This document shows, piece after piece, positions 29,454 through 38,409 of a DNA stretch of 64,000 nucleotides. The notes under the pieces are model-generated. The model saw only the letters and a list, made by a program, of their open reading frames with translations. It ran no database searches and had not been told where the DNA came from. The translations under genes were made by a program, and so were the position numbers. The DNA comes from Synechococcus lacustris (GTDB lineage Bacteria; Cyanobacteriota; Cyanobacteriia; PCC-6307; Cyanobiaceae). The stretch covers positions 124,001 to 188,000 of the forward strand of contig CAJAQB010000013.1 of NCBI GenBank assembly GCA_903943975.1. The letters are read 5' to 3'. Every line of letters begins with the position of its first letter. Positions within the stretch are counted from its first letter, which is position 1.

Positions 29454-29755
29454 AAGCGCCGCCCCTCAAACCCGCAGAACTGGAGCTGGTGCGTTCGGTG
29501 TTCCTCCTGCATCCCGAGGTGACGAGCGCCACACTGTTCGGCTCGCGTGCCAAGGGCACCCACAGCGACCGCTCCGATGTGGACCTGGTGGTGGCTGGCA
29601 ACATCGTGCCGCTCCGCGCCGAGGCGATCGCGGCCGAGTTGGAGGAGCTGCCGTTGCCCTATCGGTTTGACGTGCAATCCCTGGCTCATATTCAGCACCG
29701 CCCTCTGCTGGAGCACATCCAGCGGGTGGGCATTCTCATCTATCCGGCGTCATGA
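29450..29755 (+). CDS. MNT-family nucleotidyltransferase antitoxin (MntA-like)
   Basis: The 101 residues carry the polymerase-beta-type motif GS-x10-DxD in LFGSRAKGTHSDRSDVDLVV near residue 30. In MntA-HepT modules this enzyme adds AMP to the toxin's tyrosine and silences it. It follows the HepT gene with an ATGA overlap. The stop is 106 bases before the hsdS start chosen here. Confidence 0.88.
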   Translation: MKAPPLKPAELELVRSVFLLHPEVTSATLFGSRAKGTHSDRSDVDLVVAGNIVPLRAEAIAAELEELPLPYRFDVQSLAHIQHRPLLEHIQRVGILIYPAS

Positions 29756-29860
29756 CAGTGATTCCCGCGATGCCGAGCTTCGCCAGTGAAAGGCACGGCC
29801 CGTTCTCCGAGGGAGAGAAACTGGGGCTGGCCATCCAGGCCAGGCGGAGGGGGCTGGGTT

Positions 29861-31168
29861 ATGGCGGGTGATTGGGAGGAAACAACGCTCGGCGAATGTG
29901 CAGTGTGGTTGTCTGGCGGAACGCCGTTCAAGGGCAACGAGGCGTTCTGGTCTGGGCCCATTCCGTGGGTCAGTGCAAAAGACATGAAGTCTTTCCGCCT
30001 TCACGACGCTGAGGACCACATCTCACCGCTCGCAGTAGGCAATGGCGGAAAGCTCGTCCCTGCTGGAACCATTCTCCTGCTGGTTCGCGGAATGACGCTG
30101 CACAACGACGTGCCGATTTGCATGATCACGCGGGAGATGGCTTTCAATCAGGACATCAAAGCTCTCCAGCCAGCGAAGAATGTCGATGGTGCGTTTCTCG
30201 CCTACTGGTTGCTCGCCAATAAGCCCGAGCTCTTGGCGTCGGTGGACCATGCAGGACATGGAACCGGCAGACTTGTCACCGACACGTTGAAGGAAAAGCA
30301 GGTCCTTCTCCCACCCCTCGCCAAGCAAAAAGCCATCGCGGCGGTGCTTGGGGCGCTGGACGACAAGATCGAGTTGAACCGGCGGATGAACGCGACGCTG
30401 GAGGCGATGGCGCGGGCGCTGTTCCAGAGCTGGTTCGTGGATTTCGATCCTGTGCGGGCCAAGCTTGATGGGCGGGAGCCCACAGGCCTCGATCCAGAAA
30501 CCGCTGCTCTCTTTTCCGAATCCTTCCAAGACTCCGAAGTCGGCCATATTCCGTCGGGGTGGAAGATAACTACTCTCGGCGCGTGCATCGGATTCCGAAG
30601 CGGCTTCTCGTTCAAGAGTCAGGATTGGCAGGAATCCGGTGTTCCTGTCGTCAAGATCGGCTCGGTCAAGCCGGGCATCATTGACCTGTCCCAAGTCAGC
30701 TACGTCTCTGAGGAGATTGCTCAACTGGCCGCCCGCTACCGCCTGAGCACTGGCGACATGCTAATTGGGATGACTGGCTATGTCGGAGAAGTCGGCCTTG
30801 TTCCTCCTTCCAACAATCCGCCTCTGCTGAATCAACGTGTTGGTAAGTTCGTGATGCCGAAGGCGGGAACTGAGTCTTTGGCTTTCTGGTATTGCACGAC
30901 TCGCCAGCCTGAGTTCCGCGCATTCGTTGAAGCGCGCTCTCACGGCACTGCCCAAGCAAATGTAAGTGGAGAAGCCATCATGGAGTTTCCTTTGGTGGCG
31001 CCGGCGCCAGAGATTCTCGTCGCCTTCAACCGTGAGTGCCAGCCGATGCTCGACCGTATTCTCTCCAACCACGCAGAATCCCGCACCCTTGCCATCCTCC
31101 GCGACACGCTGCTGCCGAAGCTGCTTAGAGGAGAGATGTCCTCAGCATTGGCTGTTGATCTTGCCTAA
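29861..31168 (+). CDS. hsdS: Type I restriction-modification specificity subunit HsdS
   Basis: The 435-residue protein has two target-recognition domains: residues about 8-180 (TTLGECAVWLSGGTPFKG ... LVTDTLKEKQVLLPPLAKQK) and about 235-420 (ITTLGACIGFRSGFSFK ... LRDTLLPKLLRGEM). A conserved helical spacer lies between them (DDKIELNRRMNATLEAMARA, then LFQSWFVDFDPV). It determines the bipartite target of HsdM/HsdR. The ATG at 29861 is preferred because the upstream extension has no homology. The second half shows base use less GC-rich than hsdM, as is common in variable domains. Confidence 0.94.
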   Translation: MAGDWEETTLGECAVWLSGGTPFKGNEAFWSGPIPWVSAKDMKSFRLHDAEDHISPLAVGNGGKLVPAGTILLLVRGMTLHNDVPICMITREMAFNQDIKALQPAKNVDGAFLAYWLLANKPELLASVDHAGHGTGRLVTDTLKEKQVLLPPLAKQKAIAAVLGALDDKIELNRRMNATLEAMARALFQSWFVDFDPVRAKLDGREPTGLDPETAALFSESFQDSEVGHIPSGWKITTLGACIGFRSGFSFKSQDWQESGVPVVKIGSVKPGIIDLSQVSYVSEEIAQLAARYRLSTGDMLIGMTGYVGEVGLVPPSNNPPLLNQRVGKFVMPKAGTESLAFWYCTTRQPEFRAFVEARSHGTAQANVSGEAIMEFPLVAPAPEILVAFNRECQPMLDRILSNHAESRTLAILRDTLLPKLLRGEMSSALAVDLA

Positions 31169-31177
31169 AGCTTTGCA

Positions 31178-31765
31178 ATGAAGATTCGAGAATTTCAATG
31201 GATCAGTCCAATCCAGAATATTCCTTCGGTGCTGCATCACGGGATCCTGTCATATGAAGCAGCTGCAAAACTTCCCCACGACTCAGTCGCGATACAAGAG
31301 GTGCAGGAGCGACGTGACAAGGTGCAAGTTCCCGGGGGGCTCCGGCTCCACCAGTACGCTAATCTGTATTTTCACGCGAGGAACCCGATGCTTTTCAAGC
31401 GGAAGGATGAAGCGGCAGACCTCTGTGTAATCCGGGTTTCGATTGAGGCGCGGCATATTCCCGGTTCAGTAATGGCTGATCGAAATGCTTCGAGCGATTA
31501 CGTCCGCTTTCTCTCGGTCGCCCAAATTGGGCAACTGGATTTAGAGGCGATCTACGCGAGGGATTGGCGGCATCCTGGCGATCCCATTGCTTACTATCGT
31601 CACAGATCGCAAAAGTGTGCAGAATTTCTCGTGCCGCACTGCGTGCCGCCCCAGTATATTGTTGGCGCCTACGCGACGAATGACGCAGCCAAGGCGGCTT
31701 TGCAAGGCACCGGATTCTCTTCCCCAATTGATATCGAACCAGACCTATTTTTTGCTCAACCATGA
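31178..31765 (+). CDS. darT: DarT-type DNA ADP-ribosyltransferase toxin
   Basis: The 195 residues match the DarT (DUF4433) family: WISPIQNIPSVLHHGILS near the start, LRLHQYANLYFHARNPMLFK around residues 55-75, and YRHRSQKCAEFLVPHCVPP where E149 is a candidate catalytic glutamate. DarT adds ADP-ribose to thymine in single-stranded DNA, blocking replication, and is known as an anti-phage toxin. It starts nine bases after hsdS and overlaps darG by ATGA. Base composition is lower in GC than the flanking hsdM and hsdR, suggesting separate acquisition. Confidence 0.9.
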   Translation: MKIREFQWISPIQNIPSVLHHGILSYEAAAKLPHDSVAIQEVQERRDKVQVPGGLRLHQYANLYFHARNPMLFKRKDEAADLCVIRVSIEARHIPGSVMADRNASSDYVRFLSVAQIGQLDLEAIYARDWRHPGDPIAYYRHRSQKCAEFLVPHCVPPQYIVGAYATNDAAKAALQGTGFSSPIDIEPDLFFAQP

Positions 31766-32895
31766 AAACGGCACAGCCAACCATCAAAGCTCTAATCGGC
31801 GACATGTTTGCCAGCGAGATGCAGACCATTGTTAATACGGTGAATTGTGTGGGCATCATGGGCAAAGGGATTGCCCAGATTTTCAAGAAAAAGTATCCGG
31901 CCATGTTCGAGGACTACGCCGATCGCTGCTCTCGTCGGGAAGTGCGCCTCGGCGAGCCCTACCACTACAAAGACTTGACCGGTGTCTCCATAGTGAACTT
32001 TCCCACCAAGGGGCACTGGCGGGCGGCAACCCGTCTCGATGACGTGGAGGCTGGACTAATCTACTTTGTCAAGCATTTCAGAGAGTGGGGAATTACGTCA
32101 GTTGCTTTTCCTCCTTTGGGTTGTGGCAATGGGGGTTTGGAGTGGGCGACCGTAGGGCCTCTGATGTATTCGAGGCTTTCAGCGCTTGAGATACCAGTGG
32201 AGATTTATGCACCTTTTGGGACCCCGACGAATCAGTTGAAAGAGGAGTATCTTGCGGCGAACATGCAACTACAGCTTAGCATTAAAGGCCGCCAGAGTAT
32301 GAAGTTGCGGCCTGAATGGGCGGCGTTAGTTGAGGTGCTTTACGAGCTAGAGAAACAGCCCTATGCGAACCCCGTGGGGCGCACGATCTTCCAGAAGATC
32401 TGCTACATCCTTACGAAGCAGGGGGTGGACACCGGCTTTCAGTTCGAGCGAGGGAGTTATGGGCCATTCGCTGAGGAGGTGAAGGAGGCCATCAAAGTCC
32501 TAGCCAACAACAACTTAGTGATAGAGCAGCAGCTCGGCAAGATGACCGCTCTTAGGGTGGGGCCCGAGTTTTCTGGCGCGCGAGTAAAGCTTGCTGAGGA
32601 ATTGAAACCCTTCCAGCGCAAGATCCACAGGACGGTGGATTTGTTTAGCAGGATCAAAAACACCGATCAGGCGGAGGAGGTTGCCACGGTGATCTTCGCT
32701 GTCCAGAATCTGAAGCAGGTAAGAAAGCCTGATGAAGTCAGTGAGGCAGATCTATTCGACTATATTCTCGAATGGAAGAAGCTCTGGAGAAATGACGAGG
32801 CAAAACAAAGACGTTTGGCAAACGCAATCCGAAATCTTGAGATTTTGGGATGGGTAAAGCTGCAATTTAGCGAATCACTTCCAGCCACCGTTTAG
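31762..32895 (+). CDS. darG: DarG-type macrodomain antitoxin
   Basis: The N-terminal about 160 residues are a macrodomain (ALIGDMFASEMQTIVNTVNC, VGIMGKGIAQIFKKKYP, FPPLGCGNGGLEW) that removes ADP-ribose from DNA, reversing DarT. The C-terminal part (about 180-377; LYELEKQPYANPVGRTIFQK, QFERGSYGPFAEEVKEAIKV) is the DarG C-terminal domain thought to bind and block DarT. Start and stop overlap darT by ATGA. Length and domain order match the family. Confidence 0.92.
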   Translation: MKTAQPTIKALIGDMFASEMQTIVNTVNCVGIMGKGIAQIFKKKYPAMFEDYADRCSRREVRLGEPYHYKDLTGVSIVNFPTKGHWRAATRLDDVEAGLIYFVKHFREWGITSVAFPPLGCGNGGLEWATVGPLMYSRLSALEIPVEIYAPFGTPTNQLKEEYLAANMQLQLSIKGRQSMKLRPEWAALVEVLYELEKQPYANPVGRTIFQKICYILTKQGVDTGFQFERGSYGPFAEEVKEAIKVLANNNLVIEQQLGKMTALRVGPEFSGARVKLAEELKPFQRKIHRTVDLFSRIKNTDQAEEVATVIFAVQNLKQVRKPDEVSEADLFDYILEWKKLWRNDEAKQRRLANAIRNLEILGWVKLQFSESLPATV

Positions 32896-32901
32896 CTACT
32901 G

Positions 32902-33015
32902 ATGAGCTTCAACGAATCCATCATCGAAGAGGCGACCCTCGGCTGATTCTAGGAGCTGGGCTATTAGGTTCGCCACGGCACCCCGCTCGCACCCGGGGAT
33001 CCCACCTCAGGAGTT
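32902..33015 (+). pseudogene. 5' remnant of a former hsdR
   Basis: Directly after darG a frame starts MSFNESIIEEATLG and aligns, through three in-frame stops, with the start of HsdR: TLG-stop-F-stop-ELGY-stop-VRHGTPLAPGDP against [23 protein letters not shown] of the intact hsdR at 34980. The stops occupy positions filled by ordinary residues in the intact copy. The similarity ends near 33015. So the original hsdR lay here, straight after hsdS/darTG, and was lost. Confidence 0.8.
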
Positions 33016-33083
33016 GAGGCGTTGCGCGAGGGGTGTTGGAGGGGTGAATGTGCGAGGCATCCTGCAGCTGAACGCTGCCCTGC

Positions 33084-33509
33084 TCAGGAACTTGCAGGCA
33101 CAAACACCCGTGGCGCCAGATTGAGCTGTCGGATGCGTCGCCCGAAGCCGCGATCATCAAACGACGCCATCGCCTCGCAACTGCGGCAGCTGGCATGGTG
33201 CAGCGCATCGGCGAAGTCGAGCCCGTTACGCACTCCGGCCACGGCCTGCTCCAGGGCTGGCCGATCTTCTGCAGTGAGGCCGGGATGGGCCAGCAGGTGG
33301 TCGAACACCTGCAGCACCTGCTCCACCGGGAAGCCGTAGTACCCACGCAGCACCCACTCCAGCTCCAGGGCCACCGTCTTGGCCAGGAACAGCGGCTGGC
33401 CGGATTCGATCAGATCGCGGGCGGCCCGGCGCTGGCGTTCCGTGGCCGCATCGGCATCGTCCTCCGCCACGAAGTAGCGGTCCAGCACATTGGTGTCCAG
33501 ACCGATCAC
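33084..33509 (-). CDS. PIN-domain toxin (VapC-like)
   Basis: From a GTG at 33509 the 141 residues carry the PIN signature: IGLDTNVLDRYFVAEDD at the start, AKTVALELEWVLRG near residue 55, LDFADALHHASC near residue 100 and a final aspartate in SFDDRGFG. It probably cleaves RNA. The GTG overlaps the stop of the AbrB-type antitoxin as GTGA, which decides this start. A longer frame to 33764 reads the antitoxin gene out of frame. Confidence 0.88.
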   Translation of the reverse strand: MIGLDTNVLDRYFVAEDDADAATERQRRAARDLIESGQPLFLAKTVALELEWVLRGYYGFPVEQVLQVFDHLLAHPGLTAEDRPALEQAVAGVRNGLDFADALHHASCRSCEAMASFDDRGFGRRIRQLNLAPRVFVPASS

Positions 33510-33754
33510 GGGCGCAGCAGGCTGGCGGGATCGAAGTCCGCCGGCACGGCTGGCCGGCTGGACCTGAGCAATCCGAACCCGCTCTCCGGCAATGGCTGCT
33601 CCGGCTTCCAGGGGCGCAGCTCGATGTGATCCCCCACCAACGCGAACGTCACGCGGCTGCCCCTGGCCAGCCCGAACTGCTGCCGCAACGCCTTGGGGAT
33701 GGTCACCTGTCCCTTGCTGGTGATCGAGCTGGTAGCGGTATCGGCAGAGTCCAT
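33506..33754 (-). CDS. AbrB/MazE-type antitoxin (VapB-like)
   Basis: The 82 residues contain SSITSKGQVTIPKALRQQFG near residue 8, the swapped-hairpin AbrB DNA-binding motif, followed by GSRVTFALVGDHIELRP. The C-terminal tail would bind the PIN toxin encoded next by GTGA overlap. The module lies opposite to the RM genes, with its promoter in 33755-33930 shared with the diverging zeta module. Confidence 0.9.
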   Translation of the reverse strand: MDSADTATSSITSKGQVTIPKALRQQFGLARGSRVTFALVGDHIELRPWKPEQPLPESGFGLLRSSRPAVPADFDPASLLRP

Positions 33755-33930
33755 TGAAACTCACCTACGGGGCAGGGTATTACCTGGTAAGGCTAGCTGG
33801 GGAATCCTCACTCGCATCGAGATTCCTGCGCTTTATCCGTTCCAGGTTGAAGACGATCAGTCAGGCCAGCGGGTGCGTTGGCGTGGGTGGTGGGTCGACA
33901 CCGCTAACCTTGATCCAGCATGGTTGGGCC

Positions 33931-34158
33931 ATGTCCGAACAGGAACGCCAGCTTCAAGACCTGGAAAGCCAGTTCCCGCTCGCCTCCGGTGAGGCCTTTG
34001 CTGCCGCCCGTGCTCAGGTATTGGCCTCGGGGCAAAGCGTGTTGCAAACCGAAGGGGGCTTCATCGTCCGGGTCTTTCCCGACGGGCGCAAGCAGCGGCT
34101 GAAGCCGGTCGAGCCCCCCACCCCGGTCAAACCTGGCACCACCTTCACCATCCGGTGA
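33931..34158 (+). CDS. Small protein preceding the Zeta-type kinase, probable antitoxin
   Basis: The 75 residues (MSEQERQLQDLESQFPLASG at the start, PTPVKPGTTFTIR at the end) are mostly helical and then basic, with no membrane segment. The stop overlaps the GTG start of the Zeta-type gene (GTGA), the usual arrangement of an antitoxin and toxin. It does not look like classical Epsilon, so the antitoxin role is inferred only from position. The start is the ATG at 33931. Confidence 0.7.
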   Translation: MSEQERQLQDLESQFPLASGEAFAAARAQVLASGQSVLQTEGGFIVRVFPDGRKQRLKPVEPPTPVKPGTTFTIR

Positions 34159-34901
34159 TCGTGGGTACACCCAGGCTGCGGGTGTTCGCCGGGCCCAATG
34201 GCTCAGGGAAAAGCGTGCTCAAGGGTGTGCTGCCGCTGTCCTTGCTGGGGGTGTACTTGAACCCCGATGAAATCGAGGCGAGCATCCGCCAGAACGGATT
34301 CCTGGATCTGGGAGCTTTTGGCATCAGCGCCGCCGCAGCGGAGATTTTGCCGGCCTTCACGGGCTCAGAGTTGCTGCGATCGGCAGGGTTGCTGGAGCCT
34401 GCTCAGATGTTGCGCTTGGAGGGCAGGCGGCTGGTCTTTGCCGGCGTGGTGGTCAATGCCTACTTCGCTTCGGTGGCGGCTGATGTACTACGCCAGCTTC
34501 TGCTGCAGCGCCGGGCCAGCTTCACCTGCGAAACCGTCATGTCCCATCCCGGCAAGGTGGACCTTCTGGAGAAAGCGCAACAAGCCGGCTATCGCACCTA
34601 TCTCTACTTCGTGGCTACGGATGATCCCGAGATCAATGTTTCGCGGGTGCGCAACCGCGTGGGTCTGGGCGGGCATCCCGTGCCGGAAGACAAGATCATC
34701 AGCCGCTACCACCGCTCATTGGCACTCTTGCTGGAAGCCATCAAATACACCAACCGGGCCTACATCTTTGACAACTCAACAGACAGTGTCGACCCACAGC
34801 TCGCCTGGATAGCCGAAATCACCGATGGCCGGCGGCTGGAACTAAAGACAGACCGAATCCCCGCCTGGTTCAACAAGGCAGTCATCGAAAAGATTGCTTA
34901 A
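34155..34901 (+). CDS. Zeta-type toxin kinase
   Basis: The 248-residue P-loop protein has Walker A in RVFAGPNGSGKSVLKG near residue 10. It also has the Zeta-like blocks LNPDEIEASIRQNG, FTCETVMSHPGKVDLLEKAQ, YRTYLYFVATDDPEINVSRV and NRVGLGGHPVPEDKIISRY. Zeta toxins phosphorylate UDP-GlcNAc sugars and poison cell-wall synthesis. The GTG at 34155 overlaps the small upstream gene. It ends 78 bases before hsdR. Confidence 0.87.
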   Translation: MIVGTPRLRVFAGPNGSGKSVLKGVLPLSLLGVYLNPDEIEASIRQNGFLDLGAFGISAAAAEILPAFTGSELLRSAGLLEPAQMLRLEGRRLVFAGVVVNAYFASVAADVLRQLLLQRRASFTCETVMSHPGKVDLLEKAQQAGYRTYLYFVATDDPEINVSRVRNRVGLGGHPVPEDKIISRYHRSLALLLEAIKYTNRAYIFDNSTDSVDPQLAWIAEITDGRRLELKTDRIPAWFNKAVIEKIA

Positions 34902-34979
34902 GCCTGTTGCTACTAGGCCACACTCCTCAAGCTCAAGATCTACGGCAGACTTGAGTACCGGCCCCAGCCTCCCTGCCCA

Positions 34980-37900
34980 ATGCCCCTCAGCGAAGCTGAC
35001 GTCGAGCAGGCGGCCCTTGGCTGGTTCAACGAGCTGGGCTACACGGTGCTCCCCGGCCCCCAGCTTGCCCCCGGCGAACCGGCGGCCGAGCGGGAGTCGT
35101 TCAGTGAGGTGCTGCTGGTGGGCCGGCTGCGCGAGGCCATCCGCCAGCTCAACCCGGCCATTCCTGAGGACGCCCGCGAGGAGGCCCTGCGCAAGCTGTT
35201 GCGCCTGGCCACGCCCTCGTTGCTGCAGACCAACCGCGCTTTCCACCGCCTGTTGCGCGAAGGCGTGCCGGTGGAGTACCCCCGCCCCGATGGCAGCATC
35301 GCCGGCGACCATGTGCGGTTGGTGGAGTTCAACAACGTTGCCGCCAACGACTGGCTGGTGTTGAACCAGTTTTCCGTCAGCGATGGCCAGCACAACCGCC
35401 GGCCTGACCTGGTGGTGTTCCTGAATGGGCTGCCCCTCGGCCTGATCGAGCTCAAGAACGCCGCCGATGAAGGCGCCACCATCTGGAGCGCCTACGCCCA
35501 GCTGCAAACCTACAAAGCCGAGATTCCTTCGCTCCTCCAGTACAACGCCGCCCTGGTGGTGAGCGATGGGTTGCAGGCCCGCATCGGTTCAATCACGGCC
35601 AACCAGGAGTGGTTCAAGTTGTGGCGCAGCATCGATGGCGAGAGCGATGCCCCCGCCACGGCCCTGGAGCTGGAAACGCTCATCCGTGGCGTGTTCGCGC
35701 CGCAGCGGTTCCTCGATCTGCTGCAGCACTTCATCGTCTTCGAGGAAGACCCTGATTCGGGCGCCCTGCACAAAATCATCGCCGGCTACCACCAATTCCA
35801 TGCCGTGAACACAGCGGTGCAGGAAACCGTGCGCGCCAGCGGCTTGGGTCCCGCCGCCCGGACGCTGGGCGGCCAGCCGGGCGACCGTCGCGCCGGCGTG
35901 GTGTGGCACACCCAGGGCAGTGGCAAGAGCTTCTCGATGCTCTTCTATGCCGCCCGCATCGTGCGCCATCCGGCGATGCAGAACCCCACCCTGGTGGTGC
36001 TCACCGATCGCAACGACCTCGACGACCAGCTGTTCGGCCAGTTCCAGCGCTGCGCCGACATCCTCGGCCAGACGCCCGTGCAGGCCGCCAGTCGCGACCA
36101 CCTGCGCGAACTGCTCAACCGGGCCAGTGGCGGCGTGGTGTTCACCACCATCCAGAAGTTCATGCCGGAAAAGGGCGAAGCGATGCCCGAACTGAGTGCC
36201 CGAGCAAACATCGTGGTGATCGCCGATGAAGCGCACCGCAGCCAGTACGGCTTCGGCGGCAAGGTAAACGAAAAGACGGGCGAGATGTCCTACGGCTTCG
36301 CCAGCAACCTGCGCGATGCCCTCCCCAACGCCTCCTTCATCGGCTTCACCGGCACGCCGATCGAGCAGACCGACGCCAACACTCGGGCGGTGTTTGGCGG
36401 TTACATCTCCATCTACGACATCCAGCGCGCCGTGGCCGACAAGGCCACCGTGCCGATCTACTACGAGAGCCGCATCTCCAAACTCTCCCTGAACGCCGCC
36501 GAGCTGCCCCGTCTCGACACGGAGTTCGAGGCGATCACCGAGGGCGAGGAGCAAACCAGCAAGGAAAAGCTGAAAACCAAATGGGCCGCCCTCGAAGCGC
36601 TGGTGGGCGATCCCAAACGCCTCGCCCTGGTGGCGGCCGACCTGGTGGCACATGTCGAGAAGCGCCTGGAGGCCATGGAAGGCAAGGCGATGATCGTCTG
36701 CATGAGCCGCCGCATCTGCGTTGACCTCTACAACGCCCTGATCCAGCTGCGGCCGGAGTGGGCCACAGACACCCTCAAGGTGGTGATGACCGGCAGCGCC
36801 GACGACGGCCCCGCCTGGCAGCCCCACATCCGCAGCAAGGAGGCGCGCCGCCAGCTGGCCAACCGCTTCAAGGACGCCGCCGACCCCTTCAAGATCGTGA
36901 TCGTGCGCGACATGTGGCTCACCGGCTTCGATGCCCCCTGTCTGCACACCATGTATGTCGACAAGCCGATGCAGGGTCACGGCCTGATGCAGGCGATCGC
37001 CCGCGTCAACCGGGTGTTCCGCGACAAGCCCGGCGGCCTGGTGGTGGATTACCTCGGCCTCGCCGATCAGCTCAAGAGGGCGCTGGCCACCTACACCGAA
37101 AGTGGTGGCCGGGGCGACCCCACCTTCGACACCGCCAAGGCCATCGCCGTGATGCTCGAAAAACACGGCATCGCCTCTGATCTCCTGCACGGTTTTGATT
37201 GGTTGAACTGGACCAGCGGCACCCCCACCGAGCGCCTGCAACTCCTTCCCGCCGGTCAGGAGTACATCCTCCAACAGGAGAACGGCAAGCAACGCTGGCT
37301 GCAGGTGGTGGCCGAACTCTCCCGAGCCTTCGCCCTCTGCGCCGCCTGCGACGAGGCCACTGAGATCCGCGACGACGTGAGTTTCTTCCAGGCCCTGCAG
37401 GCCGCCCTCTCCAAGCAAACCAGCAGCACCGGCAAAACACCCGAGCAGATCGATGCCGCCATCCGCCAACTGGTGAGCCAGGCCATAACCACCGAAGGCC
37501 AGGTGATCGATGTGTTCACCGCCGCCGGCCTGCCCAAGCCTGATATCTCGATCCTCAGCGATCAATTCCTCGCCGAGGTTCGCGGCCTCAAGCACAAAAA
37601 TGTAGCTGCCGAGTTGCTTGAAAAACTACTGAAAGACGAGCTCAAAGTGCGCTCCAAACGCAACCTCGTGCAGAGCCAGGTGTTTTCAGAGAAGCTCAAG
37701 ACCACCCTCAACGCCTACCACAACCGCGCCATCTCCACGGCCCAGGTGATCGAAGAGCTGATCGCCCTTGCCAAAGAGCTCGATGCTGCCACAAAACGCG
37801 GCGAAACCCTTGGGCTCAACGACGATGAAGTCGCCTTCTATGACGCCCTCGCCGCCAACGACAGTGCCGTTCAGGCCATGGGTGACACCAAGCTCAAGCT

Positions 37901-38096
37901 GATCGCTGCCGAACTGATCACCCAGGTGAAGAAGAGCGTGACAATCGACTGGACCTTGCGCGAAAGCGCCCGCGCCAAGATCCGCGTGATGGTGAAACGC
38001 ATCCTCAACAAATACGGCTACCCGCCCGATTTGCAAGAGGAAGCGGTGAAAACAGTGCTGGCCCAAGCAGAGTTGCTGTGTGCGGAGTGGGTGTAA
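34980..38096 (+). CDS. hsdR: Type I restriction endonuclease subunit HsdR
   Basis: The 1038 residues hold an N-terminal PD-(D/E)xK nuclease (D143 and E157-x-K159 in [20 protein letters not shown]) and a superfamily 2 helicase. The helicase has Walker A HTQGSGKS (about 308), DEAHRSQYG (about 416), FTGTPIE (about 452) and a later [15 protein letters not shown] block. It translocates DNA and cuts distant from the HsdS site. A 2 kb stretch holding TA modules separates it from hsdS-darTG, which is not the usual operon order. It may need its own promoter in the 78-base gap upstream. Confidence 0.95.
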   Translation: MPLSEADVEQAALGWFNELGYTVLPGPQLAPGEPAAERESFSEVLLVGRLREAIRQLNPAIPEDAREEALRKLLRLATPSLLQTNRAFHRLLREGVPVEYPRPDGSIAGDHVRLVEFNNVAANDWLVLNQFSVSDGQHNRRPDLVVFLNGLPLGLIELKNAADEGATIWSAYAQLQTYKAEIPSLLQYNAALVVSDGLQARIGSITANQEWFKLWRSIDGESDAPATALELETLIRGVFAPQRFLDLLQHFIVFEEDPDSGALHKIIAGYHQFHAVNTAVQETVRASGLGPAARTLGGQPGDRRAGVVWHTQGSGKSFSMLFYAARIVRHPAMQNPTLVVLTDRNDLDDQLFGQFQRCADILGQTPVQAASRDHLRELLNRASGGVVFTTIQKFMPEKGEAMPELSARANIVVIADEAHRSQYGFGGKVNEKTGEMSYGFASNLRDALPNASFIGFTGTPIEQTDANTRAVFGGYISIYDIQRAVADKATVPIYYESRISKLSLNAAELPRLDTEFEAITEGEEQTSKEKLKTKWAALEALVGDPKRLALVAADLVAHVEKRLEAMEGKAMIVCMSRRICVDLYNALIQLRPEWATDTLKVVMTGSADDGPAWQPHIRSKEARRQLANRFKDAADPFKIVIVRDMWLTGFDAPCLHTMYVDKPMQGHGLMQAIARVNRVFRDKPGGLVVDYLGLADQLKRALATYTESGGRGDPTFDTAKAIAVMLEKHGIASDLLHGFDWLNWTSGTPTERLQLLPAGQEYILQQENGKQRWLQVVAELSRAFALCAACDEATEIRDDVSFFQALQAALSKQTSSTGKTPEQIDAAIRQLVSQAITTEGQVIDVFTAAGLPKPDISILSDQFLAEVRGLKHKNVAAELLEKLLKDELKVRSKRNLVQSQVFSEKLKTTLNAYHNRAISTAQVIEELIALAKELDAATKRGETLGLNDDEVAFYDALAANDSAVQAMGDTKLKLIAAELITQVKKSVTIDWTLRESARAKIRVMVKRILNKYGYPPDLQEEAVKTVLAQAELLCAEWV

Positions 38097-38409
38097 CCCA
38101 GAGCCGCCCCAGCCCCTTGGCCAGCCGAGCCACCTCTACCGCCACCATGACGGCTACCCCCCCTCAGCCAGGAATCATGATGCCTCTGCCGCGGTCCTAG
38201 ATCGCATGAGCCAGGCAACCTCAGCGCCGCAGTTCCTGCCGATGGGCGCTGAGAAATTGCTCTTGCTCCCGGCTGAATGGCCGGATCAGATTCGACCCTT
38301 CAATGCCCCAGCAGCGCAAGGCCTCCCCGGCGAGCGTTGGGCAGACCAGCCGCGATAGCGCCTCACCGGACAGCAGCTCGTTGCTGGCCGCATCTTTTAT
38401 GGTACACTT
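38097..38409. other. Gap after hsdR with a truncated minus-strand frame
   Basis: No intact gene was found. On the minus strand a protein-like tail ends at the TGA at 38221-38223 (LLSGEALSRLVCPTLAGEAL, then NLIRPFSREQEQFLSAHRQ). Upstream it is open only to about 38391 and lacks a start. It looks like the C-terminal remnant of a lost gene; the family was not recognised. Confidence 0.4.
38381..38408 (+). promoter_or_regulatory. Probable promoter of the Gp49/HigA module
   Basis: TTGCTG (38381-38386) and TACACT (38403-38408) are separated by 16 bases, a plausible -35/-10 pair directly before the toxin coding region. The same GTACACTTT word occurs at 39434-39442 upstream of the YefM-YoeB pair. Confidence 0.45.

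Noticed and set aside
35589..37595. Open frame of 668 codons on the minus strand
   Set aside because: It is antisense to hsdR, whose domains are unmistakable. Long antisense frames are common in GC-rich codon-biased genes, and the translation is His/Gly/Val-rich without motifs.
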